A stretch of 64,000 nucleotides of DNA from assembly GCF_014646815.1 (NCBI RefSeq), contig NZ_BMNZ01000006.1, positions 124,001-188,000 on the forward strand, in the 5' to 3' direction. This DNA is from Terrabacter tumescens (lineage in GTDB: Bacteria > Actinomycetota > Actinomycetes > Actinomycetales > Dermatophilaceae). The notes under the pieces are model-generated. The model saw only the letters and a list, made by a program, of their open reading frames with translations. It did not search any database and was not told the DNA's origin. Below, piece by piece: positions 9,150 to 17,448 of the stretch (position 1 is its first letter; each line of letters begins with the position of its first letter). Made by a program: the position numbers and the translations under genes.

Positions 9150-10770
9150 ATGGACCATGGACGGCGCGATGGCGGTGAGCACCCACTCGGTGGTCGGTGC
9201 TGCCCACGCTGGCGACGCCGTGGTCGACCTCGACCGCTTGGCCGACCTCTATCGCGCACGCGCTGCCGGTGGTGGACGACGGCGCCAATGCGACCTTCCT
9301 CTCCTCGAGCGGACCCTTCGCCGCGAGGTTGCCGGGTCGGTCCTCGCGCACGTCCTGCCCGCCCTGGTGACCCAGCTCATCGACGCCGTCGCCGACGACC
9401 TCTCCCCGATCGAGGCCGGCGATGCGCTCACGGAGCTGGAGTCGGAGGCGGATTCCGACCTCCGGGTCTTCGAGTCCGTCGAGCGCTGCAAGGCCGTGCT
9501 CGACGCCGTCGGACTCGAGGCACTCGCGCGGCTGCGTTCCACCGTCGAGTCCAGCGAGCTGACCCGCTTCGCGGGCCTCGGCCGCCCCAAGCCGCCCGGC
9601 TGGGTCGATGCAGACGAGCTGACGGCCATGGAGGTGAGCACGTGCACCGGCCTGGGCCACCACGAGGTCCGCGCCCGCCTCGATCTGGCGACCGCCCGCA
9701 CTCCGGGCGCCGCCGCCCTGCGAGGACGGCTTCAGCGGGGCGAGGTGTCGCTCTACCGCGCGTGCACCATCCAGGGCGAGCTGGCGTCGCTGCCGGTCGA
9801 GTGCGGACCGGGCATCGTCGAGGCGTCGCTGCGACTCAAGGATGGCGCCCCTCCCTCTCCCACGCTCTTCCGGCAGCGGCTGACCCGAGCCTGCCTCGCG
9901 GCAGATCGCGACGCAGCCGAGCGCCGGCGGACGGCCAGGCGCCGACGCGGAGCGCACGCTCAGATCACCGGTGACGGCCTCGGCATGCTCACGGTCATCA
10001 ACGACGCCGACAAGATCGTCGCCGCCATGGAGCGGGCCGACGCGGTGGCCCGGGCTGCGCGTGCAGATGGCGACCCCCGCGACCTCGACACCCTGCGCGC
10101 CGACGTCATCACCGACACCCTCATGTTCGGCTGGCCGACAGACCCCTCCCCGACGTCTCCGACGGCTGGTTCACCTGCGGCCGGCGCGACGCGCGATGAG
10201 GGCTCGTGTGAGAAGTGGTACTCCCGACTCGGACGTCGGCCCGCCGCGGCCATCACCCTCGTGGTGCCGTTCACGACAGCCTTGGGCCTGACCGACGCAC
10301 CGTGCGAGGTGCGCGGCCATGGTTGGGTGACGGCCGAGCACGCGCGCCAGATCATGCTCAACGACGGCTCGACCTGGCGACGCCTCGCCGTCGACGCGGA
10401 CACCGGCGCCGCTCTGCACCTTGAGACGAGGGCCTACCAGCCGACGCCGGCCATGCGGGCCCATGTCGAAGCCGTAGACGGCACCTGCCGCGCTCCCGGC
10501 TGCACCGTGCCCGCCGCCCGCTGCGACCTCGACCACGACACACCGTGGCCGGAGGGCCGGACCGAGGTCGCGAACCTCTCGAGCAAGCACCGCGCCCACC
10601 ACAACCTGCACACCCACGGTCACTGGCTGGTGAGTCGTGAGGGCGATCGGGTTCGCTGGCGCACCAAAGCTGCTCGCCGCTACGACACCCATCCGAAGGA
10701 CTGGCTCGAGGCCGTTCGTGATGCCGCGGTGATCACGCCACCACCGGTCTCCGACCCACCGCCGTTCTGA
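9142..10770 (+). CDS. DUF222 / HNH endonuclease-domain protein (13E12 repeat family type)
   Basis: A 542-residue protein with an N-terminal DUF222 helical domain and a C-terminal HNH nuclease motif (CRAPGC...CDLDHDTPWPEG...NLSSKHRAHHNLHTH). These proteins are abundant in actinobacteria and often multicopy (13E12 family). The start is uncertain: the ATG at 9142 lies inside a LexA box, with in-frame ATGs at 9157 and 9169; none has a clear ribosome site. If LexA controls transcription from just upstream, the two later starts are at least as likely. The SOS box predicts induction by DNA damage; the DNA target of the nuclease is unknown. Confidence 0.88.
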   Translation: MFEWTMDGAMAVSTHSVVGAAHAGDAVVDLDRLADLYRARAAGGGRRRQCDLPLLERTLRREVAGSVLAHVLPALVTQLIDAVADDLSPIEAGDALTELESEADSDLRVFESVERCKAVLDAVGLEALARLRSTVESSELTRFAGLGRPKPPGWVDADELTAMEVSTCTGLGHHEVRARLDLATARTPGAAALRGRLQRGEVSLYRACTIQGELASLPVECGPGIVEASLRLKDGAPPSPTLFRQRLTRACLAADRDAAERRRTARRRRGAHAQITGDGLGMLTVINDADKIVAAMERADAVARAARADGDPRDLDTLRADVITDTLMFGWPTDPSPTSPTAGSPAAGATRDEGSCEKWYSRLGRRPAAAITLVVPFTTALGLTDAPCEVRGHGWVTAEHARQIMLNDGSTWRRLAVDADTGAALHLETRAYQPTPAMRAHVEAVDGTCRAPGCTVPAARCDLDHDTPWPEGRTEVANLSSKHRAHHNLHTHGHWLVSREGDRVRWRTKAARRYDTHPKDWLEAVRDAAVITPPPVSDPPPF

Positions 10771-10896
10771 ACCACACCCTCGATCTGACCCGCCACACGA
10801 CGAGCAGACGAACCCGTCCCGTCCTGAGCCGGCTTCTCTGCCGGACTCGTGCCGGCCCGCGGCCGGGCCCTCACGCGCCTCGGGCGGGACCTGCCG

Positions 10897-11325
10897 TCAG
10901 GATGCAGCCGAGAGCGGGTCGGGCAGACGGACGACGCCGTCGGCCGTCGCGAGGAGGTAGCCGAGCAGACCCACGCCGTGCGCCGCACAGCTGTCGATCG
11001 CCATCTGGTGCCACGCCCGCTCGGTGTCGTCGGGAGCGGTCCCCTGAGGTCGACCACGACCGATGAGGACCGAGCCGTCCCTGGCGGCGACGAGCGGGAG
11101 CAGCATCTCGAGCAGCCGCTCGAGGTCCCCGATCGCGGCGCCCACCGGCACGTCGTGGAGCAGGATCGGCTGGATCCCGCGATCCTCGGAGTCGCAGACC
11201 ATGACGGCGACGCACCCGACCTCGCGGTCGGCGTCGCCGATGATCAGGTCGATGACATCAGCGGCGACTCGCCGGTTGGTCAGGGGTATCTGGCTCGCCC
11301 GAGGGGGCAGGTCTTCGAACGTCAT
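10897..11325 (-). CDS. Conserved-looking hypothetical protein
   Basis: A 142-residue protein starting MTFEDLPPRASQ. It has balanced composition with regular hydrophobic spacing (ADVIDLIIGDADREVGCVAVMV, then DLERLLEMLLPLV), so it reads as a folded cytosolic alpha/beta protein rather than a shadow frame. It has no signal peptide, membrane segment or recognised motif. The frame is open further upstream, but that part is Arg-rich antisense of the aldo/keto reductase gene. A strong hairpin at 11439-11475 separates it from that gene, so it is probably transcribed on its own. Confidence 0.6.
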   Translation of the reverse strand: MTFEDLPPRASQIPLTNRRVAADVIDLIIGDADREVGCVAVMVCDSEDRGIQPILLHDVPVGAAIGDLERLLEMLLPLVAARDGSVLIGRGRPQGTAPDDTERAWHQMAIDSCAAHGVGLLGYLLATADGVVRLPDPLSAAS

Positions 11326-11438
11326 GCCGTCATGGTCGTCCGGACGAAGGCACCCGTGCCGACGTTGTCCCCAGCCCGGGTGGGCCCGGACCACCAGGTG
11401 ACCGTGGCGGGACCGTCGTGGACGGGGGACGACAAGGG

Positions 11439-11475
11439 GGGCGTATGCCGTCCACGCGGCGGACGGCATACGCCC
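11439..11475 (-). terminator. 15-bp perfect hairpin, terminator-like
   Basis: GGGCGTATGCCGTCC and its exact complement are separated by 7 bases. It lies about 30 bp after the stop of the aldo/keto reductase gene (minus strand). There is no U-tract, so it may instead be a processing or pause structure. Confidence 0.5.
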
Positions 11476-11504
11476 TCGGTGGTGACGACCCCTACGGGAG
11501 GGGG

Positions 11505-12515
11505 TCAGGCGACGCGCTGCTGGGGCGCGGTCTCCTTCGTCTTGCCCGGGTCCTTCTCGACGATGTCGCCGAGGACGTCGTCGATCTTCGTCATGAGCTC
11601 GGGCTCGAGCTTCACACCGGCGGCCTTGACGTTCTCGGCGACCTGCTCGGGACGCGAGGCGCCGACGAGGGCGGCAGCGACGTTGGGGTTCTGGAGCACC
11701 CAGGCCACGGCGAGCTGGGCCATGGTCAGGCCCGCCTCGTCGGCGATGGGCTTGAGGTTCTGCACGCGGGTCAGGACGTCGTCGTTCATGAAGCGCTTGA
11801 TCATGTCGGCGCCGCCCTTCTCGTCGGCCGCACGCGAGCCCTCGGGCGGCTGCTGGCCGGGCTGGTACTTGCCTGTGAGCACACCCTGGGCGATGGGGCT
11901 CCACACGATCTGGCTGACGCCGAGCTCCTCGCACGTCGGCACGACCTCACCCTCGATGACGCGCCACAGCATCGAGTACTGCGGCTGGCTCGAGATGAGC
12001 TGGAAGCCGAGCTCCTTTGCGAGAGTGACGCCCTCGCGGATCTGGTCGGCCGTCCACTCGCTGACGCCGATGTAGAGCGCCTTGCCCTGACGGACGACGT
12101 CGGCAAACGCCTGCATCGTCTCCTCGAGCGGCGTCTCGGTGTCGTAGCGGTGGGCCTGGTAGAGGTCGACGTAGTCGGTCTGGAGCCGCTCGAGCGAGCC
12201 GTTGATGGACTCCATGATGTGCTTGCGGGAGAGGCCGGTGTCGTTCTTGCCGCCAGGCCCGGTGGGCCAGTAGACCTTCGTGAAGATCTCGAGGCTCTCG
12301 CGCCGCTCGCCCTTGAGGGCCTCACCGAGGACGGTCTCGGCCTTGGTGTTGGCGTAGACGTCGGCCGTGTCGAAGGTGCTGATGCCGGCGTCGAGCGCGG
12401 CCTGCACGCACTTGGTCGCGACGTCGTTCTCGACCTGCGAGCCGTGGGTGAGCCAGTTGCCGTAGGTGATCTCGGAGATCTTGAGTCCGCTGTTGCCGAG
12501 GTATCGGAAGTTCAT
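11505..12515 (-). CDS. Aldo/keto reductase (Kv-beta/YghZ-like)
   Basis: A 336-residue TIM-barrel oxidoreductase using NADPH. The catalytic tetrad is visible: Asp and Tyr in FDTADVYA, Lys in EIFTKVYW and His in LYQAHRYD. MNFRYLGNSGLKISEI at the start and SQPQYSMLWR, SPIAQGVLTGKY further on are typical of the AKR subgroup related to potassium-channel beta subunits. The natural substrate is unknown; the family reduces small aldehydes such as methylglyoxal. The start is fixed by a -10 box six bases before the ATG; the intervening GGAAGG could also serve as a ribosome site. Confidence 0.92.
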   Translation of the reverse strand: MNFRYLGNSGLKISEITYGNWLTHGSQVENDVATKCVQAALDAGISTFDTADVYANTKAETVLGEALKGERRESLEIFTKVYWPTGPGGKNDTGLSRKHIMESINGSLERLQTDYVDLYQAHRYDTETPLEETMQAFADVVRQGKALYIGVSEWTADQIREGVTLAKELGFQLISSQPQYSMLWRVIEGEVVPTCEELGVSQIVWSPIAQGVLTGKYQPGQQPPEGSRAADEKGGADMIKRFMNDDVLTRVQNLKPIADEAGLTMAQLAVAWVLQNPNVAAALVGASRPEQVAENVKAAGVKLEPELMTKIDDVLGDIVEKDPGKTKETAPQQRVA

Positions 12516-12521
12516 CCTTCC

Positions 12522-12527
12522 ACCGTA
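12522..12527 (-). promoter_or_regulatory. -10 hexamer six bases before the aldo/keto reductase start
   Basis: On the minus strand TACGGT is followed by GGAAGG and then ATG. The spacing predicts a transcript that starts at or very near the A of the start codon. Confidence 0.45.
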
Positions 12528-12728
12528 TGCCGCCCGCCGATCGCGCCAGAGGCGCCCGGTCGAGGCATGAGACGGGTGCCGATGGAACTGTCGTCGCGGG
12601 TACGACGTTCCTCAGTGACCGACGGTCCGGCTCGCCGGGCGATCGGAATCTTCAAGTACACGTGAACGTTGAACGGCACGTGGAACCCGTGGGCACCGTG
12701 CCCACGACGAACCCGAAGGGGGTGCACC

Positions 12729-13136
12729 ATGAGGCGAAGGAAGTACGAGGAGTTCGAAGAGGACAACGGAACCGTGCTGCGCTACGCCCGCCACGACAAC
12801 GGTGGTGGTTTCGTCGAGTCGCACGCCCACGTCGACCGGACCGCCTACGTCGGTGAGTCCGCCTATGTCGACCGCGGCGCCGTGGTCGGCCCCGACGTCC
12901 GCGTCGCGAGCGGCGCCTGGATCGAGCGCGGGGCCACGGTGCACGCCGGGGCGACCGTCGGGACCGGCGCCCACGTCGCGGCCGGTGCCGTCATCGGACG
13001 CGATGCCAGGATCGGCCCCCGCGCCAAGGTCGGCACCGAGACCCACGTCTGGGACGGCGCCCGCGTCGACACCGACGAGGTCATCCCACGGGGTGCTGTC
13101 GTGCGTACCGGCACCCATCGGCGTCACGCGGCCTGA
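12729..13136 (+). CDS. Hexapeptide-repeat (left-handed beta-helix) protein
   Basis: A 135-residue protein, mostly imperfect hexapeptide repeats of the [IV]-G-x4 type from about residue 35 to 125 (YVGESAYVDRGAVVGPDV, ATVGTGAHVAAGAVIG), which fold as a left-handed beta-helix as in LpxA/gamma-carbonic anhydrase-like acyltransferases. It is shorter than known enzymes and shows no obvious catalytic His arrangement, so an acyltransferase role is only possible. The ATG at 12729 follows GAAGGGGG; an in-frame ATG at 12669 is less likely because the extra residues are Arg/Pro-rich and unlike the fold. Confidence 0.75.
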   Translation: MRRRKYEEFEEDNGTVLRYARHDNGGGFVESHAHVDRTAYVGESAYVDRGAVVGPDVRVASGAWIERGATVHAGATVGTGAHVAAGAVIGRDARIGPRAKVGTETHVWDGARVDTDEVIPRGAVVRTGTHRRHAA

Positions 13137-13151
13137 CGGACGCGTCCCCAC

Positions 13152-14006
13152 TCAGGACGCGGCATGGTGCGCGACCTCGCGCACCGATGTCCGGGGCAGC
13201 CACGGGTATGCCGCGTGGCCGGCCGACGCGTCGAACCGCAGGTCGGCCCGGTCCATCCCCAGGCCGGTCCGTGCCAGTCGGGCCAACGACGGACGGACCG
13301 GTCGGGCCACCTGACCCATGACCCGTAGGGCGAGGCGGGGCACGTGGCGCGGCGCCCGGCCGGGGCACACGAGACGAGCCAGCTCGTTGAAGGTCAGGTC
13401 TTCACCTCCGACCTCGACGACCTTGCCCCTCAACGTCCGGTCGGTCGCAGCACGCGCCACCGCGGCGGCCACGTCCTGCACGCTGACGAAGTTGAGCGGG
13501 TTCTCGCCGTGGCCGAACACCTGAGGCCCCTTGCCGTCGTGCGCCGACTGCTCGAGCGTCTCGACCCACATCTCGGCGAAGGCCGAGGCCCGCACGATCG
13601 TCCAGTCGACGCCGCTCGCCCTCAGGTGCTCCTCCGCCGCCCACTTCATCCGGTGCAGCTCGATCGGGTGGTCGGCGGACGCACCGACCACCGAGACGAG
13701 GACCACGTCCGCACCCCGCACTCGGGCCGCGTCGATGAGCGCGATGTTCCCGTCCCGGTCGACCTCGCCCGGCGACTCCCCCGCCACCGGGTCCATGCCG
13801 TGGGCCGCCGCCACGACGAGGTCGGCTCCGTCGAGAGCAGGTGCCAGGGTCGACGGCCGGCGCAGGTCCGCGGCGACGAAGTGCGCTCCCGGCACTCGTG
13901 TCGCAGGAGCCGAGCGAGCGACCACTCTGACCTGCTCACCCGCCTCGACGAGGTGTGCGGTGACGAGACGACCGAGGCGGCCGGTGCCGCCGATGACCGC
14001 GATCAT
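13152..14006 (-). CDS. NAD(P)-binding NmrA/SDR-like protein
   Basis: A 284-residue Rossmann-fold protein with the dinucleotide motif IGGTGRLG at the N-terminus and an atypical-SDR/NmrA layout (RVVARS, DLVVAAAHGMD, VSVVGASADHP). The residues between the last motif and MKWAAEEHLRASGVDWTIVRAS match the pattern of NAD(P)H-sensing or quinone-reductase-like family members. ATG 14006 is preferred to GTG 14012 because AAGGA then lies 8 bases upstream. Substrate unknown. It is convergent with the hexapeptide gene. Confidence 0.85.
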   Translation of the reverse strand: MIAVIGGTGRLGRLVTAHLVEAGEQVRVVARSAPATRVPGAHFVAADLRRPSTLAPALDGADLVVAAAHGMDPVAGESPGEVDRDGNIALIDAARVRGADVVLVSVVGASADHPIELHRMKWAAEEHLRASGVDWTIVRASAFAEMWVETLEQSAHDGKGPQVFGHGENPLNFVSVQDVAAAVARAATDRTLRGKVVEVGGEDLTFNELARLVCPGRAPRHVPRLALRVMGQVARPVRPSLARLARTGLGMDRADLRFDASAGHAAYPWLPRTSVREVAHHAAS

Positions 14007-14175
14007 GGCCACTGTCCTTCCGGGGGACTGCCCAGCTACGGGCTCGTGGCGCGGGATGGTTCTCGCGTCCCTCTCAGGCTCTCACCGCGTCCTGACGACT
14101 GGTGCGACTCCTCCTGACCCGCTCGTCACATCGGTGCGTCGCGGCGGTTGCGCGGCAGCCGAGGACGTATGCCGC

Positions 14176-14817
14176 TCAGCCGGGTGACCGGGTCAGGGCG
14201 AGGAACTCGGCCCGGGAGCGGGAGTCCTCCCGCAGCACCCCGAGCAGGCTCGACGTGATGGTCGTGGTCCCGGGTGCCTGCACACCGCGCAAGGTCATGC
14301 ACAGGTGCTCCGCCTCGATGACGACGCCGACGCCGACGGGTGAGAGCTGGGCTGCCAGCCAGTCGGCCACCTGGACCGTCAGCCGCTCCTGCACCTGGGG
14401 CCGCGAGGCGAAGTGCTCGAGCACCCGGGCCAGCTTCGACAGGCCGAGGATGCGGGCGCCCGGCAGGTAGCCGATGTGGGCGGTCCCGACGAACGGCAGC
14501 ATGTGGTGCTCGCACAGCGAGCGCAGCGGGAGGCTCCTCGCGACGACCATCTCGTCGTAGCCGCCGTCGTTGGGGAACGTCGTGAGGTGGAAGGGGCGGG
14601 GGGTCATCAGCTCGGCCAGGGACCCGGCCATGCGTTCGGGTGTGCGGGCGAGCGACTCGTTGTCGAGGTCGACCCCCAGGGCCTCGAGCAGGAGGCGCGC
14701 ACCGACGGCTGCGCGTTCGAGGTCCGGCGCAGCGACGGCGCCGGTGCCCGACCACGACGGGCGAGCGCGTTGGTGGGGCCTGTGGGATGGGTCCGGCCGG
14801 GACAGTGACGGATTCAC
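14176..14817 (-). CDS. folE: GTP cyclohydrolase I
   Basis: A 213-residue enzyme that converts GTP to 7,8-dihydroneopterin triphosphate, the first step of tetrahydrofolate (or pterin/queuosine) synthesis. Zinc ligands are visible as Cys102 and His105 in SLCEHHMLPF and Cys173 in EAEHLCM. The GTG start at 14817 overlaps the stop of the patatin gene (GTGA) and has AGGAAGGG eight bases upstream, which fixes it. It is the last gene of a doxX-patatin-folE operon, an unusual setting, since actinobacterial folE usually sits with ftsH and other folate genes. It could be a second, specialised folE copy. Confidence 0.93.
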   Translation of the reverse strand: MNPSLSRPDPSHRPHQRARPSWSGTGAVAAPDLERAAVGARLLLEALGVDLDNESLARTPERMAGSLAELMTPRPFHLTTFPNDGGYDEMVVARSLPLRSLCEHHMLPFVGTAHIGYLPGARILGLSKLARVLEHFASRPQVQERLTVQVADWLAAQLSPVGVGVVIEAEHLCMTLRGVQAPGTTTITSSLLGVLREDSRSRAEFLALTRSPG

Positions 14818-15788
14818 AGTTTGAGCCCTTCCTGTGGCGCATCGGATCGTCGATGCTGGTGCGGTCGATCGAGGTGGTCGGCTCGGCTGGATGTCGCCTC
14901 GGAATGGGTGTGCAGGGCGAGGACGCTCGCGTCGTCCTGAGCGCTCTCGCCGTGCCGGGCCTCGAGCCATTCCCTGGTGCTCTGGCGCGCTCGACGCACG
15001 AGGAGCGAGGTCTGCGTGAAGTCGGCCGGCGACACGGAGAGCGGGCAGAGCGGCGGGACGACGTGCAGCCGGGAGGTGCCGGTGTAGCCCCGGACCTGGG
15101 CGATGAGCTGGCGGTGCAGCAACAGGCTCAGAGAGCTCAACGCGATGCCGAGGGCCGTCCTCGGCGGAGTCCCCGCGCAGGGGTAGCCCGCGGGCAGGAG
15201 GTAGATGTCCGTGACGCCGTGCGCTGCCGTGTGGGCCAGGACGTCGAGGTCGCCGATCGCCCCGTCGACCAGGGTCCTGCCGTCCCGGACCACCGGTGGC
15301 AGCACGCCGGGCACGGCCGCGCTGGCACGGACGGCGCTGACCGGGGACCCGGTGCTGAGGACCAGCCCCTTGCCCGTCACGAGGTCGGTGGCGGTCACTT
15401 CCACGGGGATGTGCCCCCGTTCGAGGGTGTCGTAGCCGAGGTGGCGCTGCAGCAGCCGTTCGAGTCCCGTCCCCGGGAACATCGACGGCTGCCCACCACG
15501 CGCCGCGGCCAGCCAGCGCCGCGGGTCGAGCGGGAACACGTCATGGCGCCGCATGTTCAGCCACAGCCGGGTGAGCTCCTCGAGCCGCCAGGCCGTGCTC
15601 GAGCCGCTGCCGCGCCCTGCGGCGCCTGCAGGTCCGGCCGGACCTGCGAGGTGGGCGGCGTTGACCGCCCCGACGGACGTGCCGACGAGCAGGTCGGGCT
15701 CGACCCCGCACGCGTGAAGAGCAGCCAGCATGCCGACCTGCACGGCGCCGAGACTGCCACCGCCCGTCAGCACGAACGCCGTGGTCAC
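14814..15788 (-). CDS. Patatin-like phospholipase (RssA type)
   Basis: A 324-residue patatin-domain serine hydrolase. The oxyanion loop GGGSLG is at residues 9-14, the nucleophile Ser38 sits in GTSVG, and the catalytic Asp175 in DGAIGD completes the dyad. Patatin proteins cleave acyl ester bonds of lipids. There is no signal peptide, so it is likely cytosolic or membrane-associated. It starts 3 bp after the doxX stop and overlaps the folE start. Confidence 0.92.
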   Translation of the reverse strand: MTTAFVLTGGGSLGAVQVGMLAALHACGVEPDLLVGTSVGAVNAAHLAGPAGPAGAAGRGSGSSTAWRLEELTRLWLNMRRHDVFPLDPRRWLAAARGGQPSMFPGTGLERLLQRHLGYDTLERGHIPVEVTATDLVTGKGLVLSTGSPVSAVRASAAVPGVLPPVVRDGRTLVDGAIGDLDVLAHTAAHGVTDIYLLPAGYPCAGTPPRTALGIALSSLSLLLHRQLIAQVRGYTGTSRLHVVPPLCPLSVSPADFTQTSLLVRRARQSTREWLEARHGESAQDDASVLALHTHSEATSSRADHLDRPHQHRRSDAPQEGLKL

Positions 15789-15791
15789 GGC

Positions 15792-16253
15792 TCAGCCCCG
15801 GCCCAGGGGCCACAGCAGCGGGCGGGGGTCGAACCGGGTGGCCAGGCGCTGCAGTGCCACGGCAGCGAGCAGCAGCCCGAAGTCACGCAGCGCCACGTCA
15901 TAGAAGCCCGGGAGGAGGAGCAGGTTCAGGATGATCCCGCCGAGCCAGGCGGCCACGACGAGGGCGCCGAGGCGCGGGTGGAAGGCGACGACGAGGCCGG
16001 CGACGACCTCGACGACGCCCACGGCATACATGGCCTGGTGCGGTGTGACCGGCAGCGGCCGGGAGAGCACCGGGGCGAGGTACTGGTCCCACTGGACGAG
16101 GACGTTGCTGAACTTGTCGAGGCCGAAGACGATCGGCGCGACCACGAAGGCGGTGCGCAGCACGGCATACGCCTGGTACGCCGGGTCGCTCCCCTGCGGT
16201 CGGGTGGGTTCGTGGCTCTCGAGGATCGAGCGGTGGCTTCCGGTGGTGACCAT
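15792..16253 (-). CDS. DoxX-family membrane protein
   Basis: A 153-residue protein with four predicted membrane helices (AYAVLRTAFVVAPIVFG, PHQAMYAVGVVEVVAGLVVA, LGALVVAAWLGGIILNLLLL, FGLLLAAVALQRLA) in the pattern of the DoxX family. The ATG at 16253 follows AGGAGG. DoxX proteins are linked to redox and oxidative-stress complexes in actinobacteria. First gene of the operon with the patatin and folE genes. Confidence 0.8.
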   Translation of the reverse strand: MVTTGSHRSILESHEPTRPQGSDPAYQAYAVLRTAFVVAPIVFGLDKFSNVLVQWDQYLAPVLSRPLPVTPHQAMYAVGVVEVVAGLVVAFHPRLGALVVAAWLGGIILNLLLLPGFYDVALRDFGLLLAAVALQRLATRFDPRPLLWPLGRG

Positions 16254-16358
16254 GGGTCCTCCTGAACGGGTGGTGCGGTGTCCGAACCCGTCGCTCCGGA
16301 GACACCGGGGCTCGGGGGTGGGACGCTGACGGAGTGTTAGCGCCATCAGCGGTCGCAG

Positions 16359-16395
16359 GTCTTACCGACGGTCGAGCGCCCGTCGTCGGTAAGAC
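16359..16395. promoter_or_regulatory. 12-bp perfect inverted repeat between divergent operons
   Basis: GTCTTACCGACG and its exact complement are separated by 13 bases. Each arm read outward gives CGTCGGTAAGAC, so the element faces both the doxX operon and the sigma-factor operon. It contains CGTC, the usual -10 core of ECF sigma promoters. It could be a regulator binding site or a pair of divergent promoter elements. Confidence 0.45.
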
Positions 16396-16423
16396 AAGAG
16401 CCCCTCGCGGCGGCAAACAAGGC

Positions 16424-16681
16424 ATGTTCACCGACCAGTCCCGCCCGCACGTCTCTCCTGCGCCCTGCCGTTCGCCCGGACCGCCGCTCGACGTCGTCGA
16501 GTGGCGGCGGTGCCGGCTGCGCGAAGCCGGTTTCCCTGCGGCCCTCGCCAGGTCGTTGTCCCGCCAGCGTGTGGACCTGCACGCCCTGCTCGAGCTCGTC
16601 GACGCCGGCTGCCCGCCCGAGCTCGCCGCCCGGATCCTCGCGCCGGTCGACGTCGACGTCGACGAGCCCCGGGCGCTCTGA
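16424..16681 (+). CDS. Small hypothetical protein heading the sigma-factor operon
   Basis: An 85-residue protein with a helical C-terminal half (FPAALARSLSRQRVDLHALLELVDAG) and an acidic tail. The ATG at 16424 is chosen because upstream in-frame sequence lies within the inverted repeat region. Its stop shares a base with the start of the sigma gene (TGATG), so translation is coupled. The role is unknown; the position suggests a modulator of the sigma/anti-sigma pair. Confidence 0.6.
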   Translation: MFTDQSRPHVSPAPCRSPGPPLDVVEWRRCRLREAGFPAALARSLSRQRVDLHALLELVDAGCPPELAARILAPVDVDVDEPRAL

Positions 16682-17448
16682 TGACGGCGGTGCGGAGGGA
16701 CTCCTCGCGGGACGCCGAGGCTCCGCCGGCGTCGCAGGCCGACTCGCGTGCTCCCGTCGGGGACCCCGAACCGCGGGACTGGGTGTCGGCGCTCGGCGGC
16801 ACCGGCCCGGAGCAGTCGACGGCGCTGCGCGAGCTCCACGCGCTGATGATCCGCGCGGCAGGTCACCAGGTGTGGCGGATGCGGGCGGCGCTGCCCGACC
16901 CGTCGCCCGGCGCCGTCGACGTCATCGTCAACCAGGCCGCCGACGAGGCGATGACCGCCCTCCTCGGCAAGCTGCACACCTTCCAGGGGCGGAGCCGCTT
17001 CACGACGTGGGCGTTCAAGTTCGCCATCCTCCAGGCTGCGACGGAAGTGCGACGCCTGCAGTGGCAGCACCGCGAGGTCGAGCTTCGCGACGTGGAGCTG
17101 CGACCGTCGCCGGCGCACGAGGGGCCGGAGCTGTCGGCCGAGGGCATCGACCTCGCGGGAGCCGTGGCCCGGGCCATGAGCCGCGTCCTCACTCCCTACC
17201 AACGACGCATCGCCGTCGCCCTCCTCGTCGACGGCGTCCCGATCGACGTCCTCGCCGAACGCCTCGGCAGCAGTCGAGGGGCCCTCTACAAGACGCTCCA
17301 CGAGGTGCGCACACGCCTGCGGGCCGAGCTCGTCGCAACCGGCTATCTCCCTGTGTCACAAGCGGGCCCAGCCCGACTGCCGCAGGCGTCCCCGATCTCC
17401 CCGACAGACCACGAGGTCTCCCCCACTTCTTCGGCAGGCACGCGATGA
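16681..17448 (+). CDS. ECF-type RNA polymerase sigma factor
   Basis: A 255-residue sigma-70 family protein. Region 2 includes ADEAMTALLGKLHTFQGRSRFTTWAFKFAILQAATEVRR with the family's F-x-T-W-x-[FY] signature, and region 4 has a helix-turn-helix in LLVDGVPIDVLAERLGSSRGALYKTLHEVRTRLR. There are N- and C-terminal extensions of about 60 and 40 residues. Its start overlaps the preceding small gene and its stop overlaps the anti-sigma start (ATGA), forming a tight three-gene unit. Confidence 0.88.
   Translation: MTAVRRDSSRDAEAPPASQADSRAPVGDPEPRDWVSALGGTGPEQSTALRELHALMIRAAGHQVWRMRAALPDPSPGAVDVIVNQAADEAMTALLGKLHTFQGRSRFTTWAFKFAILQAATEVRRLQWQHREVELRDVELRPSPAHEGPELSAEGIDLAGAVARAMSRVLTPYQRRIAVALLVDGVPIDVLAERLGSSRGALYKTLHEVRTRLRAELVATGYLPVSQAGPARLPQASPISPTDHEVSPTSSAGTR

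Noticed and set aside
9157-9180. Choosing a single definite start for the HNH gene
   Set aside because: Three in-frame ATGs lie within 28 bp without a ribosome site, so the annotated start is only nominal.
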